A stretch of 64,000 nucleotides of DNA, taken from NCBI GenBank assembly GCA_022402445.1, contig JAKRSF010000006.1:398540-462539 (forward strand). The letters run 5' to 3'. Below, in pieces: positions 23,529 through 32,252 of the stretch. This DNA comes from Cyanobacteriota bacterium (GTDB lineage: Bacteria; Cyanobacteriota; Cyanobacteriia; CACIAM-69d). Under the pieces are notes generated by a model that saw only the letters and a list, made by a program, of their open reading frames with translations, was not told where the DNA came from and did not search any database. The first letter of the stretch is position 1. Each line of letters opens with the position of its first letter. Position numbers and translations under genes: made by a program.

Positions 23529-24992
23529 ATGCTGAACCTAGTCCCGCGATCGTGGTTGCCGTTCCAAAGGCGGCCCCTGCTGCGCTCCTTGACCACCTGG
23601 GGCGCGATCGCCCTGATGAGCTGCGGCCTGACCGTGGCGATCGCACCGCCCAACCTGGCCCAGTCGCCCCATCTCCACGGCGAACTGGCCTTTACCCTTG
23701 AGGGCCTCGGGGGCGCAGAAATGCTCGCCGTTTCCGCCGATGGCCAGCGGGCCGTGGTGGCCGGTGGGGATGCCATTGCCGCCGTCGCCATTGGGGCCAA
23801 TCAACTGACGGTGGAGCAGCGCCAAACCCTGACGCCCGATCTATTGCCGAGCGGTTCAACGGCGGCGGAAATCACCGGCGTGGCCATCAGCCCGGACGGT
23901 ACCTTTGCCCTGGCGGGGGTCAAGGATAACGATGAGGCCAACCTCGCCACGTTTGATGAGGTGCCCGGTAAAGTTGTTGCCTTTTCCCTGCCGGATCTGC
24001 GGGTGCTGGGATCGGTGACCGTGGGCCGTGGGCCGGATTCCGTCGCGATCGCGGCCAATGGCCAGTTCGCCGCCGTCGCCAATGAAGATGAAGAAAACGA
24101 AGAGGATTTAACGAATCCGGAGAACCGACCGGGCAGCATTTCAATCATTGACCTGCGCCAGGGACCGGCGGCCATGGCCCAGGTGGCGGTGCCGATTCCG
24201 GCGGCGGGCATCCCCTTCTTTGCCCAGGATCCACAGCCGGAGACGGTGAAAATCGCCGCCGACAGTTCCTTCATCCTCACAACGCTCCAGGAAAATAACG
24301 CGGTGGCGCGGATTGATGTGCCGATGCCCCTGCCGATGCCCCTGACGGCGAGTGCATTCCAGGTGAAAATTTTTGACGCGGGGATTCGGACGGGCCTGGG
24401 CCTCACGCAGGATCGCGTCGGGACGGGGGCTTGCCGCTCCAGTGCCTATGATGCTCCCCTGCGGCAGGGATTTATGTCGGCGCGGGAGCCGGATGGCATC
24501 GCGATCGCGCCGGACCTGAGCTTCTTTGTGACGGCGGACGAGGATAACCTCACGGAAACCAACGGCCAAGCCTACCGTGGGATGCCCATCAGTCCCCATG
24601 GGGCGCGCAGTATCAGTGCCTTTGATGCCCGCACGGGGGAACTGCTCGGCGACAGTGGCGACACGATCGAAGAGGCCATCATCGCGGCGAAATTGCCCCA
24701 ACGGTGCAGCAGCAAAGGCCCAGAGCCCGAGGTGGTGGCCGTGGCGGCGGTGGGCGATCGCGTGATTGCGGCGGTGGCGATCGAGCGATCGGATGCGGTG
24801 ACCCTGCATGATGTCACCAATCCCCGCGATATTAAACTGCTCGATACGGTGGCGCTCAATCCCGCGATCGTCGGGACCGATGAGGCGGCGGTATTCGAGC
24901 CGGAGGGCATTGAAATTATTCCCGCCACCCGCCAAATTGTGGTGTCGAGCCCTGAAGCGGGGGCCATGAGCTTAATTAATTTGCGGATGTAG
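23529..24992 (+). CDS. Secreted beta-propeller protein, 487 aa
   Basis: A signal-peptide-like N terminus has a hydrophobic core at about 20-40 (SLTTWGAIALMSCGLTVAIA) and an AQS cleavage-like site. The rest consists of YVTN/choice-of-anchor-I-type propeller repeats: GVAISPDGTFALAGVKD, PDSVAIAANGQFAAVANED, PDGIAIAPDLSFFVTADED and EPEGIEIIPATRQIVVSSP. Acidic loops (NEDEENEEDL) might bind calcium. Proteins of this type sit in the periplasm or outside the cell; some relatives are phosphatase-like, but no catalytic residues are evident. It stands alone. Confidence 0.75.
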   Translation: MLNLVPRSWLPFQRRPLLRSLTTWGAIALMSCGLTVAIAPPNLAQSPHLHGELAFTLEGLGGAEMLAVSADGQRAVVAGGDAIAAVAIGANQLTVEQRQTLTPDLLPSGSTAAEITGVAISPDGTFALAGVKDNDEANLATFDEVPGKVVAFSLPDLRVLGSVTVGRGPDSVAIAANGQFAAVANEDEENEEDLTNPENRPGSISIIDLRQGPAAMAQVAVPIPAAGIPFFAQDPQPETVKIAADSSFILTTLQENNAVARIDVPMPLPMPLTASAFQVKIFDAGIRTGLGLTQDRVGTGACRSSAYDAPLRQGFMSAREPDGIAIAPDLSFFVTADEDNLTETNGQAYRGMPISPHGARSISAFDARTGELLGDSGDTIEEAIIAAKLPQRCSSKGPEPEVVAVAAVGDRVIAAVAIERSDAVTLHDVTNPRDIKLLDTVALNPAIVGTDEAAVFEPEGIEIIPATRQIVVSSPEAGAMSLINLRM

Positions 24993-25238
24993 GACGTTTC
25001 GTGGCGATCGCGGCGTGGCCCTGGGGTTTCACCGCGATCGCCCCACCGCCCCTCCCATGGGAGATCCGCCCAGAATTCACCCCAAACAACCATCAAACCG
25101 CAACCTAACCCCAATCAAACCTTCAACCAAAGTTAAGGGGAACAGCCTTGGTAAAATAGCTGGGCGCAACGGCATCGCACCGCCATGCCCCGTCCCGCAC
25201 CTAGAGAAAAAAAGAGAGCAGAGAGTTTAGCGACACCC

Positions 25239-25964
25239 ATGGCAACGGCAACCAGCCTCGATATTCCCGCCCTCGACGCGGAACTGACCCGCGAAAGCCC
25301 CCAGGCCATCCTCGCCCGTGCCCTGGATCTGTATGACAACATCGCCATTTCCTTCAGCGGCGCTGAGGATGTGGTGCTTATCGACATGGCCCACCGCCTC
25401 GGGAAGCCCGTCAAGGTCTTTAGCCTCGATACGGGACGGCTCCACCCAGAAACCTATCAATTCATCGATCGCGTCCGCAAGCACTACGGCATCACCATCG
25501 ATCTGATGTATCCCGACGCCGCCGCGATCGAAGCCCTCGTGGCCGAAAAGGGTTTATTTAGCTTCTTTGAAGACGGTCACCAGGAATGCTGCGGCATCCG
25601 CAAAGTGGCCCCCCTGCGCCGCAAACTCGCCACCCTCGACGCCTGGATCACCGGCCAGCGGAAGGACCAAAACCCCGCCACCCGCGCCAGCGTCCCCGTC
25701 GCGCAAGTGGATCAAGCCTTCTCCAGCGAAGGGCGCGAACTGGTCAAATTCAACCCCCTCGCCAACTGGACCTCCGCCGACGTGTGGATGTATATCCGTT
25801 CCTACGAGGTGCCCTACAACAGCCTCCACGAACGCGGTTTTGTGAGCATCGGCTGCGAGCCCTGCACCCGCCCGGTTCTGCCCCAACAGCATGAGCGGGA
25901 AGGCCGCTGGTGGTGGGAAAACGCCGATAAGAAGGAGTGCGGTCTCCACGCGCCCCAAAAATAG
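25239..25964 (+). CDS. cysH: Phosphoadenylyl-/adenylyl-sulfate reductase
   Basis: Reduces activated sulfate to sulfite in assimilation. [14 protein letters not shown] is the nucleotide-binding loop, and [30 protein letters not shown] and the C-terminal KKECGLH with the catalytic cysteine are present. It also has [13 protein letters not shown] and CEPCTRPV, the paired cysteines that bind a 4Fe-4S cluster in APS reductases; PAPS-only enzymes lack them. APS (or dual) specificity is therefore likely. The ATG at 25239 gives a normal N terminus; an upstream ATG at 25185 would add a basic stretch without homology to the family. Confidence 0.93.
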   Translation: MATATSLDIPALDAELTRESPQAILARALDLYDNIAISFSGAEDVVLIDMAHRLGKPVKVFSLDTGRLHPETYQFIDRVRKHYGITIDLMYPDAAAIEALVAEKGLFSFFEDGHQECCGIRKVAPLRRKLATLDAWITGQRKDQNPATRASVPVAQVDQAFSSEGRELVKFNPLANWTSADVWMYIRSYEVPYNSLHERGFVSIGCEPCTRPVLPQQHEREGRWWWENADKKECGLHAPQK

Positions 25965-26051
25965 GGAAAACAGGGAAAATCGGCGGTAGGGTGCGTTCGG
26001 CAAGGTTTTGATCTCCGCGATCTCGCCTTTCCTCCGAACGCACCGAGCCCA

Positions 26052-26285
26052 TCAAAATTTCGCCGGTCTGTTTATCTGGGAAACCGCGATCGCGTCGTCG
26101 AAGTAGGTTTTGAGGCTGGGGCGATCTTCAATGGGGCGATCTAGATCGCGGCGCTCGAATCGCAGCGGGCCAACTGCGGCTACGGCGATCGCTAGGGAAT
26201 TTCGTCTTCCAATCCAAGCTGCTGATAAACGTCTTCGAGGCTGAGGTGGACGCGATCGCGTTTTGCCTGTTCCTGCCTTTGCCAA
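26052..26285 (-). pseudogene. Rearranged DUF29 fragment joined to the tail of a neighbouring gene
   Basis: Read leftwards, 26270-26196 repeats the last codons of the gene at 26792-26995 (LSLEDVYQQLGLEDEIP, then stop). At the HIP1 octamer near 26186 it switches to a copy of the middle of the DUF29 gene (RRDLDRPIEDRPSLKTYFDDAIA). The open frame across the join is accidental. It is the product of a tandem duplication followed by an internal deletion. The rest of the 25965-26306 interval has no gene. Confidence 0.75.
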
Positions 26286-26306
26286 TGGTCTAAATTTAAC
26301 GGTCGG

Positions 26307-26762
26307 TCAACTGTTTGATTGGCTGTCGCTCGGGTCGGGGTAGAAGTCGCGATCGCGGATTTGGTCGATGGTGTAGGGGCAGGTTTCGGGGAAGGTGGTT
26401 TCGGGGAGGTCGGTTTCCGCGATCGCTAAATCCCGTGCGTTTTCATAGGCGTGCGCGATCGCGTCATCGAAGTAAGTTTTGAGGCTGGGGCTATCTTCAA
26501 TGAGGCGATCTAGATCGCGGCGCTGCACTCGAATTGTGGCGAGCCAACTGCGGCTACGGCGATCGCTTTGGAACTGCCATTTGAGGAGATGCCCGATCAG
26601 GATAGCGAGGCGGTTACGAAGTTCCTGTCGCTGCTGTTTGCCCAAGCTTTGGATTTCCTCAACGAGATTCAGTACGTCGATTTTTTGCCAGTCGCCCTCC
26701 TTGAGCAGTTGCGCTTGATCTTGGGTCCAAGCATGAAAATCGGTGTCGTAGTTAGATTTCAT
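26307..26762 (-). CDS. DUF29 family protein, 151 aa
   Basis: Contains the typical DUF29 pattern: YDTDFHAWTQDQAQLLKEG, LVEEIQSLGKQQRQELRNRL and HLLKWQFQSDRRSRSW. The family is numerous in cyanobacteria and of unknown function. It is cytoplasmic, with no membrane segment. It lies downstream of the PIN-like gene and its small partner in the same direction. A damaged partial copy follows at 26052-26285. Confidence 0.88.
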   Translation of the reverse strand: MKSNYDTDFHAWTQDQAQLLKEGDWQKIDVLNLVEEIQSLGKQQRQELRNRLAILIGHLLKWQFQSDRRSRSWLATIRVQRRDLDRLIEDSPSLKTYFDDAIAHAYENARDLAIAETDLPETTFPETCPYTIDQIRDRDFYPDPSDSQSNS

Positions 26763-26791
26763 GGCGTTTCATGGCGAATCTGACGCAATCG

Positions 26792-26995
26792 CTAGGGAAT
26801 TTCGTCTTCCAACCCAAGCTGCTGATAAACGTCTTCGAGGCTGAGGTCGGCGCGATCGCGCTTCCGCTCGTTCAATAATTCCATCAGTTCTGGAGTTTTG
26901 GACGACTTGTTGCACCTCATTATCAGCAGCAGTTTCAGTGGGCTTTCAATCAATCGACGGAATAACTCAACTCCCTCAAGGGTGTTACTGTTCAT
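26792..26995 (-). CDS. Small protein coupled to the PIN-like gene, 67 aa
   Basis: An ATG at 26995 (GATGAACAGTAA) overlaps the stop of the PIN-like gene by 11 bp. The product begins MNSNTLEGVELFRRLIESPL and ends LEDVYQQLGLEDEIP. The duplicated copy of its tail at 26196-26270 keeps the same reading and stop, which supports the frame. It could be an antitoxin or accessory of the PIN-like protein, or the remains of a larger gene truncated at the islet edge. Confidence 0.5.
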   Translation of the reverse strand: MNSNTLEGVELFRRLIESPLKLLLIMRCNKSSKTPELMELLNERKRDRADLSLEDVYQQLGLEDEIP

Positions 26996-28223
26996 CCGGG
27001 GTGCATTGGGGCAAAACGGCCTCATATTCAAAAATATATTCTCCGTCAGGCAAATTGTATCCTTGCTGTGTCGATTGGATATGTATATTGAAGTCGAAGT
27101 TTGTTCCAGTATTTGCACTGATGGTGTGTGCGGGAGTCTCAGGAGGACACTGAAGTAATCTCAATTCCATATTAGGAGAACCTGTCATCTTGGGTTCCAA
27201 GCGACCACTACAGGTGAATTTAGGTACTGGTCTAACTAGTGTCGCTTTCAGCCGTCCAAGACGCTTCTCCTCATCAGTCACAGTCTCTTCTTGCGATATC
27301 CTGATCAGCAAATTTGTACTTCTCAGCAACCTAAGCTTCTGCACCTCTCGAATTTCTTTGAGTGCATCTTCCACAGATTCATCTACAGATTTATCTTCAC
27401 TATTTCGCAGGGCAAACTCAACAAACCGGTCTGTCCTGTATGCCAATACTTTTCGTCCAGTAAATGTGTAGAACTCTCTGAGAAGCTCATCTCTCAAACC
27501 AGTAATTCTGCCTGAGTTCTTTGCCCACCAGTCCTCTTTTTGATCAGAAGTAACAAGGATGATATCTGTCTGTTTCTCTTGTGCATACAAGAGAAACTGC
27601 TTCCAAACAAAGTAGTCACCATGCTTTCCAACATCTTTGTAACCTGGCGGGATTTTATTCTCAACTCTCCTCTTCGCCTCATTTAGGGCTTCCGTTTTTA
27701 ATTCATCATCAAATGCTGGCCCACATCGATCTGCGAACAAGTCAATGATTCTTGTCAGAACAGGATCCTCTCGACGATATTTTGGATATTGCTCCTGGGC
27801 TAATCGAATCTCCTCACGAACCTCCTTGAAAGCTGCATTAATTGAGCTTTCAAGATTTTCGATTAGTTGGTCTTTCAAGACTCTTATTTGACTAAATTCT
27901 TTCTTTGATTCTGAAAATGATGTCAGAAACTCTTCTTGAATTTTTCTTATAGCACTTTGGGCTTGCTCAAACTTACTCTCTGCCTTAGCGATGGTACTGT
28001 GCCTGTTTTTAAAAAACTCTTCAGCAACTTGATTGCTAAGCCACATCCTACCTCGGAAAAGGTCGAGGGATTTCAATATCTGATCTACCGTATTTTGATC
28101 GTATCTGTATAGGTCGAGCAATACATTTGTATCTACTGTTAAGGTTCCATGGTCCCAAATATCCTTGATCTCTTCATCGGTCATCGGGAGTGCCCATGAA
28201 AAGCTGCTCTTTAGGCTGGTCAT
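26985..28223 (-). CDS. PIN-like (DUF4935-type) nuclease domain protein, 412 aa
   Basis: The N-terminal ~270 residues match the bacterial PIN-like layout: LTVDTNVLLDLYRYDQ (first Asp), a long coiled-coil insert (EQAQSAIRKIQEEFL to EVREEIRLAQEQ), HGDYFVWKQFLLYAQE, and DIILVTSDQKEDWWAKNSG (late Asp residues). The last ~90 residues are a separate beta-rich domain. PIN domains cut RNA; this subgroup is often found in defence islands. The gene is AT-rich and free of HIP1, unlike all neighbours, which suggests recent transfer. A 67-residue partner overlaps its 3' end. There is no signal peptide. Confidence 0.8.
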   Translation of the reverse strand: MTSLKSSFSWALPMTDEEIKDIWDHGTLTVDTNVLLDLYRYDQNTVDQILKSLDLFRGRMWLSNQVAEEFFKNRHSTIAKAESKFEQAQSAIRKIQEEFLTSFSESKKEFSQIRVLKDQLIENLESSINAAFKEVREEIRLAQEQYPKYRREDPVLTRIIDLFADRCGPAFDDELKTEALNEAKRRVENKIPPGYKDVGKHGDYFVWKQFLLYAQEKQTDIILVTSDQKEDWWAKNSGRITGLRDELLREFYTFTGRKVLAYRTDRFVEFALRNSEDKSVDESVEDALKEIREVQKLRLLRSTNLLIRISQEETVTDEEKRLGRLKATLVRPVPKFTCSGRLEPKMTGSPNMELRLLQCPPETPAHTISANTGTNFDFNIHIQSTQQGYNLPDGEYIFEYEAVLPQCTPDEQ

Positions 28224-28308
28224 TTTGATGTTTGTGATGTGATTTTTACGTTTTCATGGCGCGATCGCGGGGCTCCGAAGAACCACTCGCGATCGCACTC
28301 TCAATCAA

Positions 28309-30105
28309 TTAGCGCTTACCGGCCACCTTCTTCTTGGCAAGCTTCCGCAAACGGATCGACTCCGGCGTCACCTCCACCATTTCATCAGACCCGATATATT
28401 CCAGCGCCCGCTCCAGCGTCATCTCCACCGGCGTTTGCAACTGCACCAATTCATCACCACCCGCCGCACGATGGTTGGTCAACTGCTTCGCCTTACAGAC
28501 ATTCAGTTCTAGATCCTGGTTGCGGTTGTGCTCACCCACAATCATGCCCTTGTAGACCTTCGTGCCCGGTTCAATGAAGAACACGCCGCGATCTTCTGCG
28601 TTTTTGAGGGCATAGAACGTCGCCACCCCTTCCTCAAAGGAAATCAGCACACCGTTGCGGCGGGTTTCCACATCTCCGCACATGGGGCGATATTCCAGGA
28701 AGCTGTGGTTCATGATGCCTTCGCCCCGCGTCATGCGGATGAATTCACCCCGGAAGCCGATCAATCCACGGGCCGGAATCACGAATTCCAAATGGGTGCG
28801 ACCGGTGGCATCGGTCATCATGTCCTGCATGTCGGCGCGGCGCTGGCCCAGTTTTTCGATGCAGCTACCGGCGGCGGCTTCGGGCACGTCCAACACCAAT
28901 TGCTCGAACGGTTCGCAGGGCTGGCCGCCCACTTCGCGGAAGATCACCTGGGGCTGGGACACCTGAAACTCATAGCCTTCCCGGCGCATGGTTTCAATCA
29001 AAATGCCCAGGTGCAGTTCCCCACGACCGGACACGGAGAAGCGATCGGGCGAGTCGGTTTCTTCGACCCGCAGGGCCACGTTGGTTTCCAGTTCCCGCAT
29101 CAGGCGATCGCGGATTTGGCGAGAGGTGACAAACTTCCCTTCACGGCCCGCAAACGGCGAATCATTGACGCAGAAGGTCATCTGCAACGTCGGCTCATCC
29201 ACCTTGATCAAAGGCAGGGCCTGGGGCTCATTGGGACAGGTGATGGTTTCGCCAATGTTGGCATCGGCAAAGCCCGCCACGGCGACGATATCCCCCGCAC
29301 CGGCGGACTCGATTTCGACCCGCTGTAGGCCCACAAAGCCGAGCAGTTTGGTGATTTTGCCCTTGGTGATGCTGCCGTCTTCTTTCGTGAGGGCCGCCTG
29401 CTGACCGGCGGAGATGGTGCCATTGTGGACGCGGCCAATGACGATGCGCCCCAGGTATTCGGAATAGTCGAGGGTCGTGACCTGCAATTGCAGCGGCTTG
29501 GTGCGATCGCCCACCGGCGGCGGCACATTTTCGAGGATCGCGTCAAAGAGCGGCTGCATATTGTCCGACTCGTCCGCCATAGTGCGCTTGGCGAAACCGC
29601 CCAGGCCCGAGGCAAACAGGTAGGGAAAATCGCACTGATCGTCATCGGCCCCCAGTTCCACGAACAGGTCAAAGACCTTATCGACGGCGGTCATAGGGTC
29701 AGCGCGGGGGCGATCGATTTTGTTGACCACCACGATCGGCCGTAGGCCCTTCTCCAGGGCTTTTTTGAGCACAAATCGGGTCTGGGGCATCGGCCCTTCG
29801 TTGGCATCCACGATGAGGATGCAGCCGTCCACCATGCCCAGCACCCGCTCCACTTCGCCGCCGAAGTCCGCGTGGCCGGGGGTATCGACAATATTGATCA
29901 GGGTTTCGCCGTAGCGCACCGCCGTATTTTTCGACAGAATCGTGATGCCCCGCTCCCGTTCCAGATCGTTGGAATCCATCACGCAGGTGGGCACGTCTTC
30001 CCCGTCTCGGAAAATGCCCGATTGTTTCAGGAGGGCGTCAACGAGGGTGGTTTTACCGTGGTCGACGTGGGCAATGATGGCAACGTTACGAATCGGAAGG
30101 CTCAT
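28309..30105 (-). CDS. typA: Ribosome-associated GTPase TypA/BipA
   Basis: Translational GTPase that binds the ribosome under stress or during assembly. G1 is [14 protein letters not shown], the switch region [13 protein letters not shown]3 [12 protein letters not shown] and G4 VVNKIDRP. The C-terminal BipA-specific part includes [20 protein letters not shown] and [17 protein letters not shown]. The 598 residues are normal for the family. HIP1-bearing host gene, transcribed leftwards and apparently monocistronic. Confidence 0.96.
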   Translation of the reverse strand: MSLPIRNVAIIAHVDHGKTTLVDALLKQSGIFRDGEDVPTCVMDSNDLERERGITILSKNTAVRYGETLINIVDTPGHADFGGEVERVLGMVDGCILIVDANEGPMPQTRFVLKKALEKGLRPIVVVNKIDRPRADPMTAVDKVFDLFVELGADDDQCDFPYLFASGLGGFAKRTMADESDNMQPLFDAILENVPPPVGDRTKPLQLQVTTLDYSEYLGRIVIGRVHNGTISAGQQAALTKEDGSITKGKITKLLGFVGLQRVEIESAGAGDIVAVAGFADANIGETITCPNEPQALPLIKVDEPTLQMTFCVNDSPFAGREGKFVTSRQIRDRLMRELETNVALRVEETDSPDRFSVSGRGELHLGILIETMRREGYEFQVSQPQVIFREVGGQPCEPFEQLVLDVPEAAAGSCIEKLGQRRADMQDMMTDATGRTHLEFVIPARGLIGFRGEFIRMTRGEGIMNHSFLEYRPMCGDVETRRNGVLISFEEGVATFYALKNAEDRGVFFIEPGTKVYKGMIVGEHNRNQDLELNVCKAKQLTNHRAAGGDELVQLQTPVEMTLERALEYIGSDEMVEVTPESIRLRKLAKKKVAGKR

Positions 30106-30331
30106 AGGGCTTCGGGGTTACACACAAAGAGGGGCGCGAATGGGACGCCGGTTGCTGATGGTACCGCGTCCGCTGCGGGGGTCCGTTTTTTAAAAGACCT
30201 CATTGTAAAGAATATTAACAAGTTTTGACGGTCTTGACTTGATTTTTTGGGCCGATCGCGCGATCGCGCCTTGGGGATTTGGGTGGAGCGTTTGGATTGG
30301 GGCGGTTGATCTTGGTGAGGGCGTTAGGCGT

Positions 30332-32092
30332 TTAGGGGGAACCGTGGCGGGGGCCGATCGCGGCGATCGCGGGTTTCTTGCCCCGCAGCCAGTAGGTTTC
30401 CATGACGCCTTTTCCTTTGATGTGGATTGTGCCTCGGGGTTCAAAGTCGTAGCGATCCTTGAGGCGATCGTAGGTGGCGGCGGTCACTTGAATTTGGCCG
30501 GGGACGCCGGAAGATTCCATGCGCGAGGCCACGTTAACCGCATCGCCCCAGAGGTCATAAATGAATTTTTTGGTGCCAATGACGCCCGCCACCACCATGC
30601 CCGTGTTGATGCCAATGCGGATCTGAAAATCCTCGTGGGTGCTGTCCCGGAAGGCGTCAACTTTTTGCTGCATGGCGAGGGCCATTTCCGCGATCGCTTC
30701 GGCGTGGTCGGGGCGGCGGATGGGCAGACCGGAGGCGACCATGTAGGCATCGCCAATGGTTTTAATTTTCTCTAGCCTGAGGTCTTCCACCAGTTCATCA
30801 AATTCGGAAAAAATGCGGTTTAGAAAATCCACCAGTTCAATGGGTTGCAGTCGGGCAGACAGGGGCGTGAAACCCACAATATCGGCAAAAAGAATCGTCA
30901 CTTCATCAAAATGTTCGGCGATGGAATTGCGGCTTTGTTTGAGTTGAAGGGCGATGGATTCCGGCAGGATATTGAGCAATAAACTTTCGGAGCGTTCCTT
31001 TTCGATATTGAGTTCGCCGAGGGCAATTTCCAGTTCGATCGCCTTTTCCCGATAGCGTGCATCCGCCTGCCGCAGGGCGCTTTCCTTGGCGAGGGCCTCT
31101 TCGGACCGGGCGAGCTGCTGGCTGGCCCGCAACAGCCGGTTCAGCAGCCACCACCCCACTAGGCCAAAGGCAACCCCCGCGATCGCGAGGCTGCCCCCCA
31201 GGTAAAGGCTCGCCAAAATGCCCTGCTGGTGCAGATCTCGAGGTATTTCCACCCGCAACAGGGCCAGGGGTTGCCCCTGCACATCATCGAGCCGCGCATA
31301 GCCCGCCACGCGATCGCGATCGGTGGGAATCACAATAATCGCCGAATCGGGAATGGTGGCATCGTCGCCGCTGGGCTGGGCCGCGAGGCGATCGCGCACC
31401 GCCCGGATGTGGTCATTGGGGGAACCCGTCAGGGGCACCAGATCTAGATCTACCCGCAACTGCCGTTCAATGGCGGCGATCTGCTCCTCGGCGAAATAGC
31501 GCCCCATGGCCAGCGCCCCCCGGGGCAGGGCCGTCGCCTGCCGGTTGGTGATGGCGCACACCACCAGAAGCATTGGCCCCGCTTCGGTGCGGATCCAGCC
31601 GCGCTGCTCACTGGTTTGCGAGAGGGGGCGCTGCTGGCGGGGCCATGCGGCCAGGTGATCGCGCACGGAGGGGGGCAGGGGGGTCAGGGCCGTCGCGCCC
31701 AGGGGAAGCTGCCGCCCATAGCGGAATTGCCCATCCGCCAGGACCGCCGCCAGGATGTTCAAACCCAAGTTCTGCTGGGTGCTGATGCCCATGCTGTTGC
31801 GCTCGAAGCGGGGATCGCCCGTCGCCATATAGTCGTAGGCTTCGTCCCACCGGGCATAGTCGCAGGTGTTGGCCCGCAAGCCTTGCAATTCCGCCGCGAT
31901 CGCATCGAGCGATCGGCGCACATCTTTACGGATATTGGCCTGTTCTAAGGCCCCCAAACTGCCCAACAGCACCGAGGCCGCGATCGCGTAAAGCAGCCCC
32001 AGGACCAGGGCCATCCCCAGCCCCAAGCCCAACCCTAGATAGCTTCGATGCCGTCGGTGTTGCTTAGCCATCAAAGTTACCTGGTCATCCAC
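30332..32092 (-). CDS. CHASE4-domain adenylate/guanylate cyclase, 586 aa
   Basis: One membrane helix near the N terminus (about 17-38), a periplasmic CHASE4-type sensor (ARWDEAYDYMATGDPRFERN, typical WD motif), a second helix at about 300-320, a short coiled coil, then a class III cyclase domain. Metal-binding Asp residues are in TILFADIVGFT and IKTIGDAYMVASG; DLWGDAVNVASRMES carries the conserved transition-state Asn and Arg. FIYDLWGD fits adenylate cyclases (Lys in GTKKF, Asp in YDLWGD). Makes cyclic nucleotide in response to an extracellular signal. The sensor part resembles that of the histidine kinase at 58980. Confidence 0.92.
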   Translation of the reverse strand: MDDQVTLMAKQHRRHRSYLGLGLGLGMALVLGLLYAIAASVLLGSLGALEQANIRKDVRRSLDAIAAELQGLRANTCDYARWDEAYDYMATGDPRFERNSMGISTQQNLGLNILAAVLADGQFRYGRQLPLGATALTPLPPSVRDHLAAWPRQQRPLSQTSEQRGWIRTEAGPMLLVVCAITNRQATALPRGALAMGRYFAEEQIAAIERQLRVDLDLVPLTGSPNDHIRAVRDRLAAQPSGDDATIPDSAIIVIPTDRDRVAGYARLDDVQGQPLALLRVEIPRDLHQQGILASLYLGGSLAIAGVAFGLVGWWLLNRLLRASQQLARSEEALAKESALRQADARYREKAIELEIALGELNIEKERSESLLLNILPESIALQLKQSRNSIAEHFDEVTILFADIVGFTPLSARLQPIELVDFLNRIFSEFDELVEDLRLEKIKTIGDAYMVASGLPIRRPDHAEAIAEMALAMQQKVDAFRDSTHEDFQIRIGINTGMVVAGVIGTKKFIYDLWGDAVNVASRMESSGVPGQIQVTAATYDRLKDRYDFEPRGTIHIKGKGVMETYWLRGKKPAIAAIGPRHGSP

Positions 32093-32252
32093 CGGGATCT
32101 CTCCTGTTCCATGGCCGGTTCAACCATAGCCAAGTTGCGACCGGGGTTGTGGCCTAGGGCGAGCCGTGGCCGGGACCGGTGCGCGAGTTAGCGCCAATTT
32201 CCTCCATTCTCCATCGCCTCGCCCCCCAGGTCCGGTCGGTTGGTCCGTGGAA

